From NCBI GenBank assembly GCA_018242525.1, contig JAFEBS010000083.1, positions 1 to 54,758 of the forward strand: a stretch of 54,758 nt of DNA, read 5' to 3'. Shown piece after piece: positions 1-8,361 of this stretch. The stretch is from Planctomycetota bacterium (GTDB lineage: Bacteria > Planctomycetota > Planctomycetia > Planctomycetales > Planctomycetaceae). Below the pieces are notes generated by a model. That model was not told the origin of the DNA. It ran no database searches and saw nothing but the letters and a program-made list of their open reading frames with translations. The stretch's first letter is position 1, and each line of letters begins with the position of its first letter. A program made the position numbers and the translations under genes.

Positions 1-732
1 GACTTAGTGGGCGCTGGCCCTGGCTGTACGTGGCTAGACGAGTTCGTCCTATTGGCCCCTGCAGTCGTTGTAATCGCTCTCGTCAGCTCGCAAACCGGTT
101 TTTCCCGTTCCATGCGCTATGTGCTACCGGCGTTCCCCTTTTTGTACATCTGGATCAGCCAAATCGGACAAATCGCTTGGTCTGGAGTTTTTTGTCCGCC
201 ACAACGGACGGGCCTTAGCGTCGGAGTTGGCCTGGTTTCAGTATTCGCTCTCATTGCATCGGTGACCAGTGCCATCAGAGTGCTTCCGCACAGCCTCGCC
301 TACTTCAATGAAATTGTCGGAGGGCCCCTCAATGGTCCAAAACACCTGCTTGACGCCAACATAGATTGGGATCAGGACCTTCTTTACGTCAAGCAATGGT
401 ACGATGCTCATCCCGAGGCACGGCCGTTTCACCTGACGAGGCATGGATTCATCGATTCGAAGATCGCTGGTATCGAAAGTAAGCCGGTTCCGCAGATTCC
501 GCCTGAGCCAATGACGCAATCGATACCTTCTCCGCAAAATCAAAGGATCCCTACAGGCTGGTTCGCCATCAGCGCGAACCAACAATTCGGCGAGAGGTCA
601 GAGCACTTCTCTTGGCTAAACGAACTAGAGGAAGTAGGACGATGCGGATACTCAATCCGGATCTATCACGCATCCGAGCGCTCGATCATAGACAAGACCG
701 TCCGGGGTAAACCGCGAAAAAATGGGGGCTGA
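1..732 (+). CDS. glycosyltransferase family 39-like membrane protein, C-terminal part
   Basis: The reading frame is open to the left edge of the window, so only the last 243 codons are seen. Two hydrophobic segments remain (about residues 15-30 and 72-90). They are followed by a soluble tail containing LAYFNEIVGGP and LDANIDWDQDL. Those two motifs are typical of the tail of ArnT/PMT-like polyprenyl-phosphate sugar transferases common in Planctomycetota. The likely role is transfer of a sugar from a lipid carrier on the outer face of the inner membrane; the catalytic N-terminal half lies outside the window. The family call rests on motif recognition and is moderately sure. The product is not resolvable to a substrate. 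Confidence 0.6.
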   Translation, partial: DLVGAGPGCTWLDEFVLLAPAVVVIALVSSQTGFSRSMRYVLPAFPFLYIWISQIGQIAWSGVFCPPQRTGLSVGVGLVSVFALIASVTSAIRVLPHSLAYFNEIVGGPLNGPKHLLDANIDWDQDLLYVKQWYDAHPEARPFHLTRHGFIDSKIAGIESKPVPQIPPEPMTQSIPSPQNQRIPTGWFAISANQQFGERSEHFSWLNELEEVGRCGYSIRIYHASERSIIDKTVRGKPRKNGG

Positions 733-802
733 CAGTTTTTCCTGTCTGTTTCCTGTTTTTCAAATTCGGACTCCCGGAATATGGTGTTCCCCGCGACAGC
801 CG

Positions 803-815
803 CTGTCAGTGACAG
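803..815. promoter_or_regulatory. 13-bp perfect palindrome, possible operator
   Basis: CTGTCAGTGACAG is a perfect dyad (6-bp arms around a G) in the 193-bp spacer upstream of the envelope-protein gene. More TGACAG/CTGTC half-sites lie on both sides, at about 731-737, 742-746 and 827-832. This could be an operator, but no cognate regulator is encoded nearby, so the call is only suggestive. Confidence 0.25.
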
Positions 816-925
816 ATTGTCTTGCCGTGACAGGGTGATTTCACTACAAACCCGCTCGGTGACTCTGTCCATGTCTGTCGAATTCTCGCTGCGGACGAAA
901 ACTCCAGGTGCGTACCGTCCCGCCC

Positions 926-1843
926 ATGCGCCGAACTCGCGTGCTGATCCAGTGGCTGCTGGCCCTGCTGGTTGGACCCGGCTGCGCGTATAACCATGGA
1001 AAGGTATTCTCGTCCAAGTGGGCCAACGATGATGAACGGTATGCCAAGCAGTATCGCGAGCCGTATCCTCGAGATCCCGTTCGCAAATGGCCCCGCATGG
1101 CTCAGCAGATGGTCGACGCCCGCTTTGAATCGGGAAGCAGTGGATTGTATGTGGGCGGTGGCGGCGGAGTCGCCCGGAATCAACCGGCCGGCTCCGGCGA
1201 AATTGGCTTCTTCAGCCTGCCGACATCCTGGTCCACGGTCCGGCTGGGAGCCATCGGAATGGGGGCCACTGGAAAAGGTTTGGGGGGCGGCGTCGTTGGG
1301 ATGCGACTGCACGCTCCCACCCGCTGGACCCCGTACATTGGAGTTTCCGCGGCCGCCGGGATCAGCGGGTTCGGCACGACGATCGCCGACCACAGCTACA
1401 CCGACGGCAGCGGGAATCACGTCTGGAAGGGAGACACTGTCAATACCACCGAGTTCATGGGAGCCGTGATTCCTGAAGCGGGCCTGTCGTACTGGCTGTC
1501 ACCCCAGACTCGAATGAATGTTGGCACCAGCTATTACGTGACGACCGAAGGACGATCGCACGATTTCTTGCTCTTTGGCATGTCCTTCGACTTTGCGTCC
1601 CGGGAAACGTATCCAATTCGAGAAGAATCCCAGGCGGCGAGCGATACGATTCCGGCACCGGAACAACCCGTTGATCAAAACTTCGGCCTGAACACTTTGC
1701 CACCCTCGGTCGCGCCTGCGTCGCCGCCCGACCCGCCAGAGTTCCTCCCGGAACCTGTGCTGCAGGAGATTCCCGAGTCTCCGATTCCAGACCTGCCCGC
1801 AGATTCGACCGTGCCGACGTACGACGATTCCGTCGTCGACTGA
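926..1843 (+). CDS. putative envelope lipoprotein, glycine-rich with Pro-rich tail
   Basis: I chose the ATG at 926 over the GTG at 908 because it starts directly with a basic signal peptide (MRRTR) and a hydrophobic stretch ending in GPGC. That is a possible lipobox, with Cys near residue 20. The mature part has a glycine-rich segment and alternating polar/hydrophobic strands, for example VPYIG-like and MNVGTSYY motifs. This suggests a beta-rich outer-membrane or surface protein. The last 80 residues are rich in Pro and Glu. The stop codon lies at the left edge of an inserted palindromic element, next to one copy of an 11-bp direct repeat, so the C-terminus may have been altered by the insertion. 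No family is recognised. Confidence 0.65.
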   Translation: MRRTRVLIQWLLALLVGPGCAYNHGKVFSSKWANDDERYAKQYREPYPRDPVRKWPRMAQQMVDARFESGSSGLYVGGGGGVARNQPAGSGEIGFFSLPTSWSTVRLGAIGMGATGKGLGGGVVGMRLHAPTRWTPYIGVSAAAGISGFGTTIADHSYTDGSGNHVWKGDTVNTTEFMGAVIPEAGLSYWLSPQTRMNVGTSYYVTTEGRSHDFLLFGMSFDFASRETYPIREESQAASDTIPAPEQPVDQNFGLNTLPPSVAPASPPDPPEFLPEPVLQEIPESPIPDLPADSTVPTYDDSVVD

Positions 1844-1996
1844 CCAGCAGGCCATCGCCTTTTTCAAATTGGGGTGGGACGGCCTTACAGTCTTCGGGAA
1901 GGCCGTGCGAACGCGCCATCGGCATGGCCATGTCGAGGAACACCCGATTCCCAATTTGAAAAAGGCGATGGCTCTGGACGGACCAGATTCCGTCGT
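1826..1996. mobile_element. MITE-like palindromic element with 11-bp flanking direct repeats
   Basis: Perfect 23-bp inverted arms lie at 1851-1873 and 1950-1972 (GCCATCGCC...AATTGGG and its complement). An inner hairpin lies at 1879-1886/1899-1906. The 11-mer GATTCCGTCGT occurs at 1826-1836 and again at 1986-1996, just outside the arms, as expected for a target-site duplication. There is no transposase inside, so mobilisation would be in trans. One arm and the centre are weakly repeated around 36.9 kb. Confidence 0.6.
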
Positions 1997-2123
1997 ACAC
2001 TCTTGCGCCGCTAATCGATACACTCATGGCGTCGATGTCGCAGCGCGATCGCCAATGCAGTGACGGCGATTGACAGTCCGACTGACCATCAATCAAACAG
2101 ATCGAGCGCGGCGGGGGAATTCG

Positions 2124-3137
2124 ATGGCCAGCGAGCCTGAGCAGGAAAAGTTGCATCGATTTCAAGCGGCGCTGGATCAACTGATCGCGCGCATTCAAGA
2201 CGATCGCTATGTGCTGGCCATGGTGCTTGTTGGCAGTCTGTCGGAAGCGACAATCTGGCGACTGGAGTCGCTGGGATTGTGGATCATTGAGGCGGATGGT
2301 GTCAGTCGGCGGCTGCGCAGTGACGGAAATGATGAACGAATCTTTCGAATCCTGGTCGAAGACGGGATCAATATTCATGCCGAAGTGATTCCGCGCAGTC
2401 GATTCAAGCAGATGGTGGAAGGATCGTCGCGGACCGCGTTTTCGTGCAATTTCTTCGCCGAGCGAAGACTGGTCTACTGTGCGGATCCGTCGATTCACAA
2501 CTGGTTTGACAAAGCCAATACCGTCGCCACCAAGGATCAGGAGCGGGAATTACTGACGTTTTCGACGTGGACGATTCATGCTGTCCGCATGGCTCGCAAA
2601 CGACTGGAAATCAAACCAGATCTCGATCTGGCCTGTCAGGAACTGCTCGGTGCGGCACACAGTCTGGCGTACACCGAGATCATCCGGATGGGCGAGATCT
2701 GGGAAGAGGATGTGATCTACAAGGCGATGAAAGCGGATCCCGATCTGTTTCAAGTCATCTACCTGGATGTGCTGGCCGGCCGCAAAAAACCGAAGGTGCT
2801 GGCCGCGGCACTTGAGCGGATCGAACAGTATCTGGACGACCATTGCCAGGCTCATCTGAAGCCTCTGTTGAGTTATCTGAAAAAGCAGAATCGAGTCGTC
2901 CCGTTGTCCGAGATCAGCGACCACTTCGCCTATTCCGAAGTCCATCAGCGATGTGATCGACATCGATCAATCGCCGATCGGTCGATCGAGTCGGTCAAAT
3001 CCGGCGACATACGTCGGCATTTACGATGCGATCCGCACGTTGTTCGCGGAGACCGAGGAATCCCGGCGTCGTGGATTCACCGCGTCAACGTTCAGCTTCA
3101 ACGTCAAGGGCGGTCGCTGCGAGGAATGTTCCGGTGA
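2124..3137 (+). CDS. nucleotidyltransferase-like protein, 3' end chimeric
   Basis: The ATG at 2124 is preceded by a GGGGGA ribosome site. Residues 20-140 resemble a minimal nucleotidyltransferase fold (VLVGSLSEATIW, then INIHAEVIPRSRF and TAFSCNFFAERR). The canonical GS-x-D-x-D signature is not clear, so activity is uncertain. A helical C-terminal half follows. The natural protein appears to stop being itself at about 2945. From there the frame reads through uvrA sequence in the wrong phase, giving about 60 basic, non-homologous residues to the stop at 3137. A deletion or recombination has therefore probably joined this gene to uvrA. It may still fold as a truncated protein. Confidence 0.6.
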   Translation: MASEPEQEKLHRFQAALDQLIARIQDDRYVLAMVLVGSLSEATIWRLESLGLWIIEADGVSRRLRSDGNDERIFRILVEDGINIHAEVIPRSRFKQMVEGSSRTAFSCNFFAERRLVYCADPSIHNWFDKANTVATKDQERELLTFSTWTIHAVRMARKRLEIKPDLDLACQELLGAAHSLAYTEIIRMGEIWEEDVIYKAMKADPDLFQVIYLDVLAGRKKPKVLAAALERIEQYLDDHCQAHLKPLLSYLKKQNRVVPLSEISDHFAYSEVHQRCDRHRSIADRSIESVKSGDIRRHLRCDPHVVRGDRGIPASWIHRVNVQLQRQGRSLRGMFR

Positions 3138-3726
3138 AGGGGTCATTACGACTCAGCTTTCGTTCATGCCTGATGTGGAAGTCATGTGCCCGACCTGCAA
3201 GGGAGCCCGCTACGACAAGGAGACACTGGAGGTCAAGTATCGCGGCAAAAGCATTGCGGATGTGCTGGAATTGTCAATCGAGGACGGCATTTCATTCTTC
3301 CAGGATCAACCGACGATCGCTCGCAAGATCGGCACGCTCAACGAACTGGGATTGGCGTACCTGAAGCTCGGGCATCCGTCCACGATCCTGTCGGGCGGCG
3401 AAGCGCAGCGCGTCAAACTGGCCGCTGAGTTGGGGAAGCTGAAACGGGGCAAGCACAACCTGTACATTCTGGATGAGCCCACGACCGGGCTGCATTTTGC
3501 CGACATCGACCGGCTGCTTCAAAGCCTGAATCTGCTGGTGGAAAAGGGACATTCCGTGGTTGTCATTGAGCACAATCTCGACGTGATCAAGACGGCGAAC
3601 TACATCATTGACCTCGGCCCCGAAGGAGGACACAAAGGAGGGGAACTGCTCGCGTGTGGCACACCCGAAGAGATTGCCAGATGTGCTCAGTCGCATACCG
3701 GGCGATTCCTCGCCGAGTATTTGTAA
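2953..3726 (+). pseudogene. uvrA: uvrA C-terminal fragment
   Basis: This encodes the last ~257 residues of excinuclease ABC subunit A, whose normal length is about 940. It begins exactly at the conserved VIDIDQSPIGR motif. It then shows the second zinc finger (C56/C59 and C79/C82), the ABC signature LSGGEAQR (147-154) and Walker B with the D-loop LDEPTTGLH (173-181). The whole first ABC domain and the Walker A of the second are missing, so it cannot work as a UvrA ATPase. The region before the GTG at 2953 belongs to a different gene. I see no ribosome site of its own. It is best read as a truncated pseudogene; a full uvrA should exist elsewhere. Confidence 0.8.
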
Positions 3727-3743
3727 GGTCGCCAGGCCGGTTG

Positions 3744-4775
3744 TCAGGGGTCAGGCGCGATTTTGCAATTTGGCAGCGCCTTGCGAAGCAAGCTTCGACC
3801 GATTGCGGTGGTTTTCGTGTCGTCGAGCGACACTTCTTCAAGAGTGGTCAATCCCTGCAAATGCTGCAGACCCGCGTCGGTAATCTGTGTCTTGTTGAGT
3901 TTGACCCATTTGAGTGAAGCAACTTTGTTAAGGCGCATCAGTCCGGCATCGCTAATTCCTGTGTCACTCAGGTCCAGATTCGCAAGGCAGGGGCAACCAA
4001 CCAGGTGTTTCAGCCCGGCATCACTGATTTGCGTTTCGCTGATGTCGAGGACTTTCAGCATTGGCAACGCACTCAGGTGGACCAAACCCGCGTTGCTGAT
4101 CGCCGTATGTTGCAACTGGAGTTGTTCCAGACGGACCACACCGCTGAGATTCTTGAGTCCGACATCAGTGATCGGTTGGTTTGTGAGTGAAAGCAGTTGC
4201 AGGCCAGTCAGCGCCGCCAGATGATTCAGTCCCTGATCACTGACGTTCGTCCCACCCAGACTGAGTTGGCAGAGGTTTGTCATCCCGCGCAGATGTTTCA
4301 GTCCCTCATCGCTGACATCTGTATTGCTGATGAACAGCACCTGCAGTTGTGACAGCCTTTTCAACGACTCCAGTTGTCGGTCACCAACCTGCGGGCCGTG
4401 GATCTCGAGAACTTCGAGACCGGTGAGGTTACGTACCGCGTTCAGAAGTTCCGGGGTGATTTCATTACCAAAGCACTCCACAGCGACCACACGATTAAAC
4501 ACCACGATTTTCTTATCGACTGCAATGGGAAACCAGTCTGGTACTCGCTGGCGAACCTGGACGTACCCACCCGCGGCAACAATCGCCTCCGCAATTCGTC
4601 GCTCGCGCAGGTGAATCGAAAAATCGCTGACAACCCGATAGGCGATGACTGCCAGAACGACGACGATCACGATCCAGAAACTGTTCGTCCTGATAAGCGA
4701 TCCGCCCTTCCACGGTTCGCGCCGACTGTCGGCCATCGAGTCAAGTTCCGTTCTGGTGGGGATTTTGGACGACAC
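3744..4775 (-). CDS. membrane-anchored leucine-rich repeat protein
   Basis: A 343-residue protein. It has a short cytoplasmic N-terminus, one transmembrane helix (residues 33-49, FWIVIVVVLAVIAYRVV) and a linker. From about residue 115 to the end there are some nine tandem ~24-residue repeats of the form L-x-x-L-x-L-x-x-T-x-I-S-D-x-G-L-x-x-L. These are bacterial GALA/internalin-like LRRs, which planctomycetes carry in large numbers, usually as interaction surfaces outside the cytoplasm. The gene is convergent with the uvrA fragment (17 bp apart) and divergent from the GH15 gene. The ATG at 4775 was chosen; an internal ATG at 4736 would keep all domains. No enzyme motif is seen. Confidence 0.8.
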   Translation of the reverse strand: MSSKIPTRTELDSMADSRREPWKGGSLIRTNSFWIVIVVVLAVIAYRVVSDFSIHLRERRIAEAIVAAGGYVQVRQRVPDWFPIAVDKKIVVFNRVVAVECFGNEITPELLNAVRNLTGLEVLEIHGPQVGDRQLESLKRLSQLQVLFISNTDVSDEGLKHLRGMTNLCQLSLGGTNVSDQGLNHLAALTGLQLLSLTNQPITDVGLKNLSGVVRLEQLQLQHTAISNAGLVHLSALPMLKVLDISETQISDAGLKHLVGCPCLANLDLSDTGISDAGLMRLNKVASLKWVKLNKTQITDAGLQHLQGLTTLEEVSLDDTKTTAIGRSLLRKALPNCKIAPDP

Positions 4776-4856
4776 GGTTTCACACTTTACGATGACAAAG
4801 TTGACAGGGAATACTCGAACGGTGTTCGTCGGCAGTGCTCAAGATGGTAGCCTACA

Positions 4857-4925
4857 ATCCGAGGCGTTAGCGAGAGCGTTACGGATTTTCCGGGCATTCA
4901 ATTCGCCCTCGCTGACGCTTCGGAT
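4857..4925. repeat. palindromic repeat, GCGTCAGCGAG family
   Basis: Inverted arms ATCCGAGGCGTTAGCGAG (4857-4874) and CTCGCTGACGCTTCGGAT (4908-4925) form an imperfect 18-bp stem. The same family occurs at 41558-41631 and 43676-43751. It sits in the divergent spacer between the LRR and GH15 genes. Confidence 0.75.
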
Positions 4926-5003
4926 GACTGGGTAAGTGCCATTTTGTACAGAGCGGGCAGACAGTATTCGCGGTTCGAACGTTGAACCAAAGAGGAACTG
5001 AGC

Positions 5004-6794
5004 ATGTCTTTGCGGATCGAGGAATACGCCATGATCGGTGACTGCCAGACGGCAGCCCTCATTTCCCGTGGCGGATCCATCGACTGGCTGTGTCTGCCCC
5101 GATTCGACTCGGGCGCATGCTTCGCGGCCCTGCTGGGGACTTCAGACCACGGGCGCTGGCTGCTTGCGCCTGCAAGCCGTGTGGTTCAGTCTCGACGCCG
5201 TTATCGGGAGGGGACGCTCGTCCTTGAAACCGATTATGAAACCGACGGCGGTGCCGTCACCGTCATCGATTGCATGCCGCCGCGCACCCGGCAACCGGAC
5301 CTGGTCCGCCAGGTGGTGGGGCTTCGTGGCCAGGTTCCAATGCGCACGGAGATCATTGTTCGCTTCGATTACGGTTCGCTGGTTCCGTGGGTACGCCGCA
5401 TGGACGGTGGCATCGTCGCCATTGCCGGACCGGACGTCGTGCAGATCCGCAGTGACGTAGAATTGCGTGGCGAGGACTTTAAAACCGTTGCCGACTTCAC
5501 CATCACGGCAGGAGAATCGCGGTCGTTCGTATTGACGTGGCATCCGTCGCACTTACCCGCACCTCGCGCCATTGACCCGGATCAATCGGTTCGAGCGACA
5601 GTAGACTGGTGGGCGCAGTGGTCAAGACGATGCACGTACCAGGGCGACTGGCGCGAGGCCGTGGTTCGCTCGCTGATCACACTCAAGGCACTCACCTATG
5701 CCCCGACCGGCGGGATCGTCGCCGCTGCCACGACTTCTCTGCCGGAAAAGATTGGTGGCGTCAGAAACTGGGATTACCGGTTCTGCTGGCTGCGTGATGC
5801 AACTTTCACGTTGTATTCACTGCTGATCTCCGGTTATCACCATGAGGCGCGCGCGTGGCGCCAATGGCTGTTACGGGCCGTTGCGGGAAGGGCGTCACAA
5901 CTGCAGATCCTCTATGGCGTTGGTGGCGAACGGCGGCTGAACGAATTCGACCTGGACTGGTTGCCGGGCTATGAAAACTCGGCACCGGTTCGCATTGGCA
6001 ATGCCGCCCACTCGCAGTTTCAGCTCGACGTATTCGGCGAGGTCATGGACGCACTGAACCTGGCTCGCCGGAGTGGCCTGGAACCGTCCACAGACAGTTG
6101 GCATGTGGAACGCGAACTGTTGAGTTTTCTGGAGACCCACTGGACTCAGCAGGACGAGGGAATCTGGGAGGTGCGCGGGCCGCGCCAGCACTTTACGCAT
6201 TCCAAGGTCATGGCCTGGGTGGCCTTTGACCGGGCCGTCAAGGATGCCGAGCGACTGGGCCTGGATGGTCCCGTTAGCGACTGGAGAAAGCTGCGAGACA
6301 CGATTCATGCGGAAGTGTGCAGTCAGGGATTCGACGCCCGCTTGGGTTCGTTCGTGCAGTCCTACGGTTCCCGGGAATTGGATGCCAGCCTGTTGATGAT
6401 GGCCGCGGTGGGTTTCCTGCCCGCGACGGACGAGCGCGTTCTTGGCACGGTGGCCGCCATTGAAAGACACTTGATGGTCGACGGTTTCGTCATGCGGTAC
6501 GGGTCCGTGGCCGACATTGACGGTTTGCCGCCCGGAGAAGGGGCGTTCTTGCCGTGTACTTTCTGGCTCGCAGACAATTACGCACTGCAGGGCCGGCACG
6601 CCGAGGCTCGAAGCCTGTTCGAACGCTTGCTCCAGGTTCGTAATGACGTTGGCCTTCTGTCGGAAGAGTATGATCCTGCAGCGCAGCGACTCCTGGGCAA
6701 CTTTCCCCAGGCGTTCTCGCATGTGGGCCTGGTCAACAGTGCCCATAATCTGAGCCAATCCGGTGGACCGGCGGAACATCGTCAGCAAAGTTGA
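5004..6794 (+). CDS. glycoside hydrolase family 15 protein (glucoamylase/trehalase type)
   Basis: 596 residues, the normal length for bacterial GH15 enzymes. The N-terminal beta domain starts IEEYAMIGDCQTAALIS and contains GSIDWLCLPRFDS, as in trehalase-like members. The (alpha/alpha)6 catalytic domain starts near residue 215, with VRNWDYRFCWLRDATFTLYSL at about 250-270. The C-terminal block SEEYDP...LGNFPQAFSHVGLVNSA is a family hallmark. There is no signal peptide, so it is probably cytoplasmic and releases glucose from trehalose, glycogen or maltooligosaccharides. A purine-rich GAGGAACTGAGC precedes the ATG. The gene ends 5 bp from the convergent DUF4261-like gene. The exact substrate cannot be told from sequence. 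Confidence 0.85.
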   Translation: MSLRIEEYAMIGDCQTAALISRGGSIDWLCLPRFDSGACFAALLGTSDHGRWLLAPASRVVQSRRRYREGTLVLETDYETDGGAVTVIDCMPPRTRQPDLVRQVVGLRGQVPMRTEIIVRFDYGSLVPWVRRMDGGIVAIAGPDVVQIRSDVELRGEDFKTVADFTITAGESRSFVLTWHPSHLPAPRAIDPDQSVRATVDWWAQWSRRCTYQGDWREAVVRSLITLKALTYAPTGGIVAAATTSLPEKIGGVRNWDYRFCWLRDATFTLYSLLISGYHHEARAWRQWLLRAVAGRASQLQILYGVGGERRLNEFDLDWLPGYENSAPVRIGNAAHSQFQLDVFGEVMDALNLARRSGLEPSTDSWHVERELLSFLETHWTQQDEGIWEVRGPRQHFTHSKVMAWVAFDRAVKDAERLGLDGPVSDWRKLRDTIHAEVCSQGFDARLGSFVQSYGSRELDASLLMMAAVGFLPATDERVLGTVAAIERHLMVDGFVMRYGSVADIDGLPPGEGAFLPCTFWLADNYALQGRHAEARSLFERLLQVRNDVGLLSEEYDPAAQRLLGNFPQAFSHVGLVNSAHNLSQSGGPAEHRQQS

Positions 6795-6799
6795 CCGGA

Positions 6800-7537
6800 T
6801 CAATTCCCCTGGGCGATGTCTCGCAGGCTCATGATCTTCAGTCGACCGTACGGATTGTGCATCGGGCCAGGGACCTCAGCCGGGCCATCTTCGCTGGCCA
6901 CAATCTGAAATCGCGGCCCAAGCTCGTCGGCCAGGATATGGCCGACCTCGATCGATCGATCCGTGCTGCAGAAATAGCGAACCGTCTCCACGATCAATTC
7001 GCCGCGATCATCCTGTTCTGACGACGGCACGACCAAGTCGGGAAGCCCCATCACGTGCATCCCCATCGTATACACTTCGTGCCTGCCCGCAACGATGGAG
7101 ACAAATGCGAAGCTGATGGCATCCGAGCCACCGTCTTCTGCCATGGCGATCCAATCCTGGCCCCCGTGAGCCAGGGCGCTGTTGTCAATGAACACGCCCG
7201 CTCCCCCGGCCTGAACAAAGGCAGCGCCCGCCTGCATGATTGCCAAAGCCGACTCCAGAGATCCCCCCGGACCGCTTAAGCCCACATTGACCGTATACCG
7301 CGACAGAACCGCCAGTTCATCATCACCGGGTCGACGGCGGCAGGCCGTTTGGAAGATTTGCTCAAACTGGCCATCGGGGGGCATCGGACTGAATTCAAAC
7401 TCAGCCCCATCCGGGCTCACCAGTGATTCCGGGCCAAGCTGAAATCCTTCCGGCAGGCGTTTCAAAAGGTCCCGTGGATGTGCCCAGTCACCGGGAATAC
7501 GAAGCGTGATCGTCGGCGGAGCGCCAGGCTTGTTCAT
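6800..7537 (-). CDS. DUF4261-like protein
   Basis: A 245-residue soluble protein without a signal peptide. The second half has the pattern of the DUF4261 family: a GAAFVQAGGAGVFIDNS segment (about 125-145), then TMGMHVMGLPDLVV (about 178-192) and a C-terminal acidic region. The function of that family is unknown. Proteins of this type are found beside toxins and polymorphic systems in some bacteria, but nothing here supports such a role. The family assignment is tentative. The start ATG at 7537 is the first in frame and gives a sensible N-terminus. Confidence 0.5.
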   Translation of the reverse strand: MNKPGAPPTITLRIPGDWAHPRDLLKRLPEGFQLGPESLVSPDGAEFEFSPMPPDGQFEQIFQTACRRRPGDDELAVLSRYTVNVGLSGPGGSLESALAIMQAGAAFVQAGGAGVFIDNSALAHGGQDWIAMAEDGGSDAISFAFVSIVAGRHEVYTMGMHVMGLPDLVVPSSEQDDRGELIVETVRYFCSTDRSIEVGHILADELGPRFQIVASEDGPAEVPGPMHNPYGRLKIMSLRDIAQGN

Positions 7538-7746
7538 TGCTCGTCCCTGGATTCATGTATTAATGACCGGACTCTGAGACACATGGCCCTTAACCTGCGG
7601 GATCTGCTGCAAACGATTCGACTTTATCAGTCAACTTAGTATCTTACACGGAAATATCCTCAGGGGAACCTGTACCAAACCACGGGCCGGTTCGTCTGCA
7701 GGCTCGATGGCAATTCTGGAACAACCAATCAAGAGGCCGATCCACG

Positions 7747-8361
7747 ATGTTGAAGACACTTTCTGCCATCTGCTTCTCATTCATCGTCCTGTTGTCACAT
7801 GGGACCGTCGTTCGCGCCGACCAATTCGTGCTGTTTGACACGACGTTTACTTTCACAAAGACTGATGCCGACAATTCCAAGCCAAGTCCGTCGCACTATT
7901 ACGTCAAAGGTCCGATGCTGAACGCCAAACGCCCCACAGACTGGACCGCTCCTGTGGACTATCGGAACGGAACCGTGCATGTCCGTCTGGAAGTCCTGGA
8001 GAAGCCGGAAGGGGGCGAACCCACGACATGGAGCGTCTGCTACATTCCCAACAAGGGCCAGAAGCACGGCTACGGATGCATTGGTACCAGCGTTTACAAG
8101 GACGCGGGCGTGTACGAGAAGGACATCGATATGACGAAGTTCTGGCAAAATGACGACATCATCTGGAGCGAAGGGATCAAAGAGATGCATCTCGTCATCA
8201 AGGACAACAGCGGCGGCCAGGGGCATGCCCACAAACGGGCCGACCACGAAAAGTTCTTCCCGACAAAGATCCGGATGACTTTGATCCAGGTCTCCAAAGG
8301 GGCGAAGTATGACCCCACGCTGGCGCCAAATCTGCCGCCAGAGAAGACATCCCTTAACTGA
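7747..8361 (+). CDS. secreted hypothetical protein
   Basis: 204 residues with a clear Sec signal peptide (MLKTLSAICFSFIVLLSHG, cleavage likely after VRA near residue 24). The mature part contains a conserved-looking core: FDTTFTFTKTDADNSKPSPS near its N-terminus, then YNRNGTV-like, TTWSVCYIPNKG and YGCIGTSVYKDAG motifs. This suggests a beta-sandwich or polysaccharide-lyase-like fold, but no family is recognised with confidence. It has one Cys pair (VCYI and GCIG). Its 3' end overlaps the convergent M50 protease gene by 8 bp. Confidence 0.65.
   Translation: MLKTLSAICFSFIVLLSHGTVVRADQFVLFDTTFTFTKTDADNSKPSPSHYYVKGPMLNAKRPTDWTAPVDYRNGTVHVRLEVLEKPEGGEPTTWSVCYIPNKGQKHGYGCIGTSVYKDAGVYEKDIDMTKFWQNDDIIWSEGIKEMHLVIKDNSGGQGHAHKRADHEKFFPTKIRMTLIQVSKGAKYDPTLAPNLPPEKTSLN

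Noticed and set aside
1455..2498. Long minus-strand frame opposite the first genes
   Set aside because: It is a mirror of the plus-strand coding frames and crosses a palindromic element. Its composition is Arg/Ser-rich without domains.
6800..7537. Toxin-immunity role for the DUF4261-like protein
   Set aside because: No toxin, secretion or polymorphic-effector gene is adjacent.
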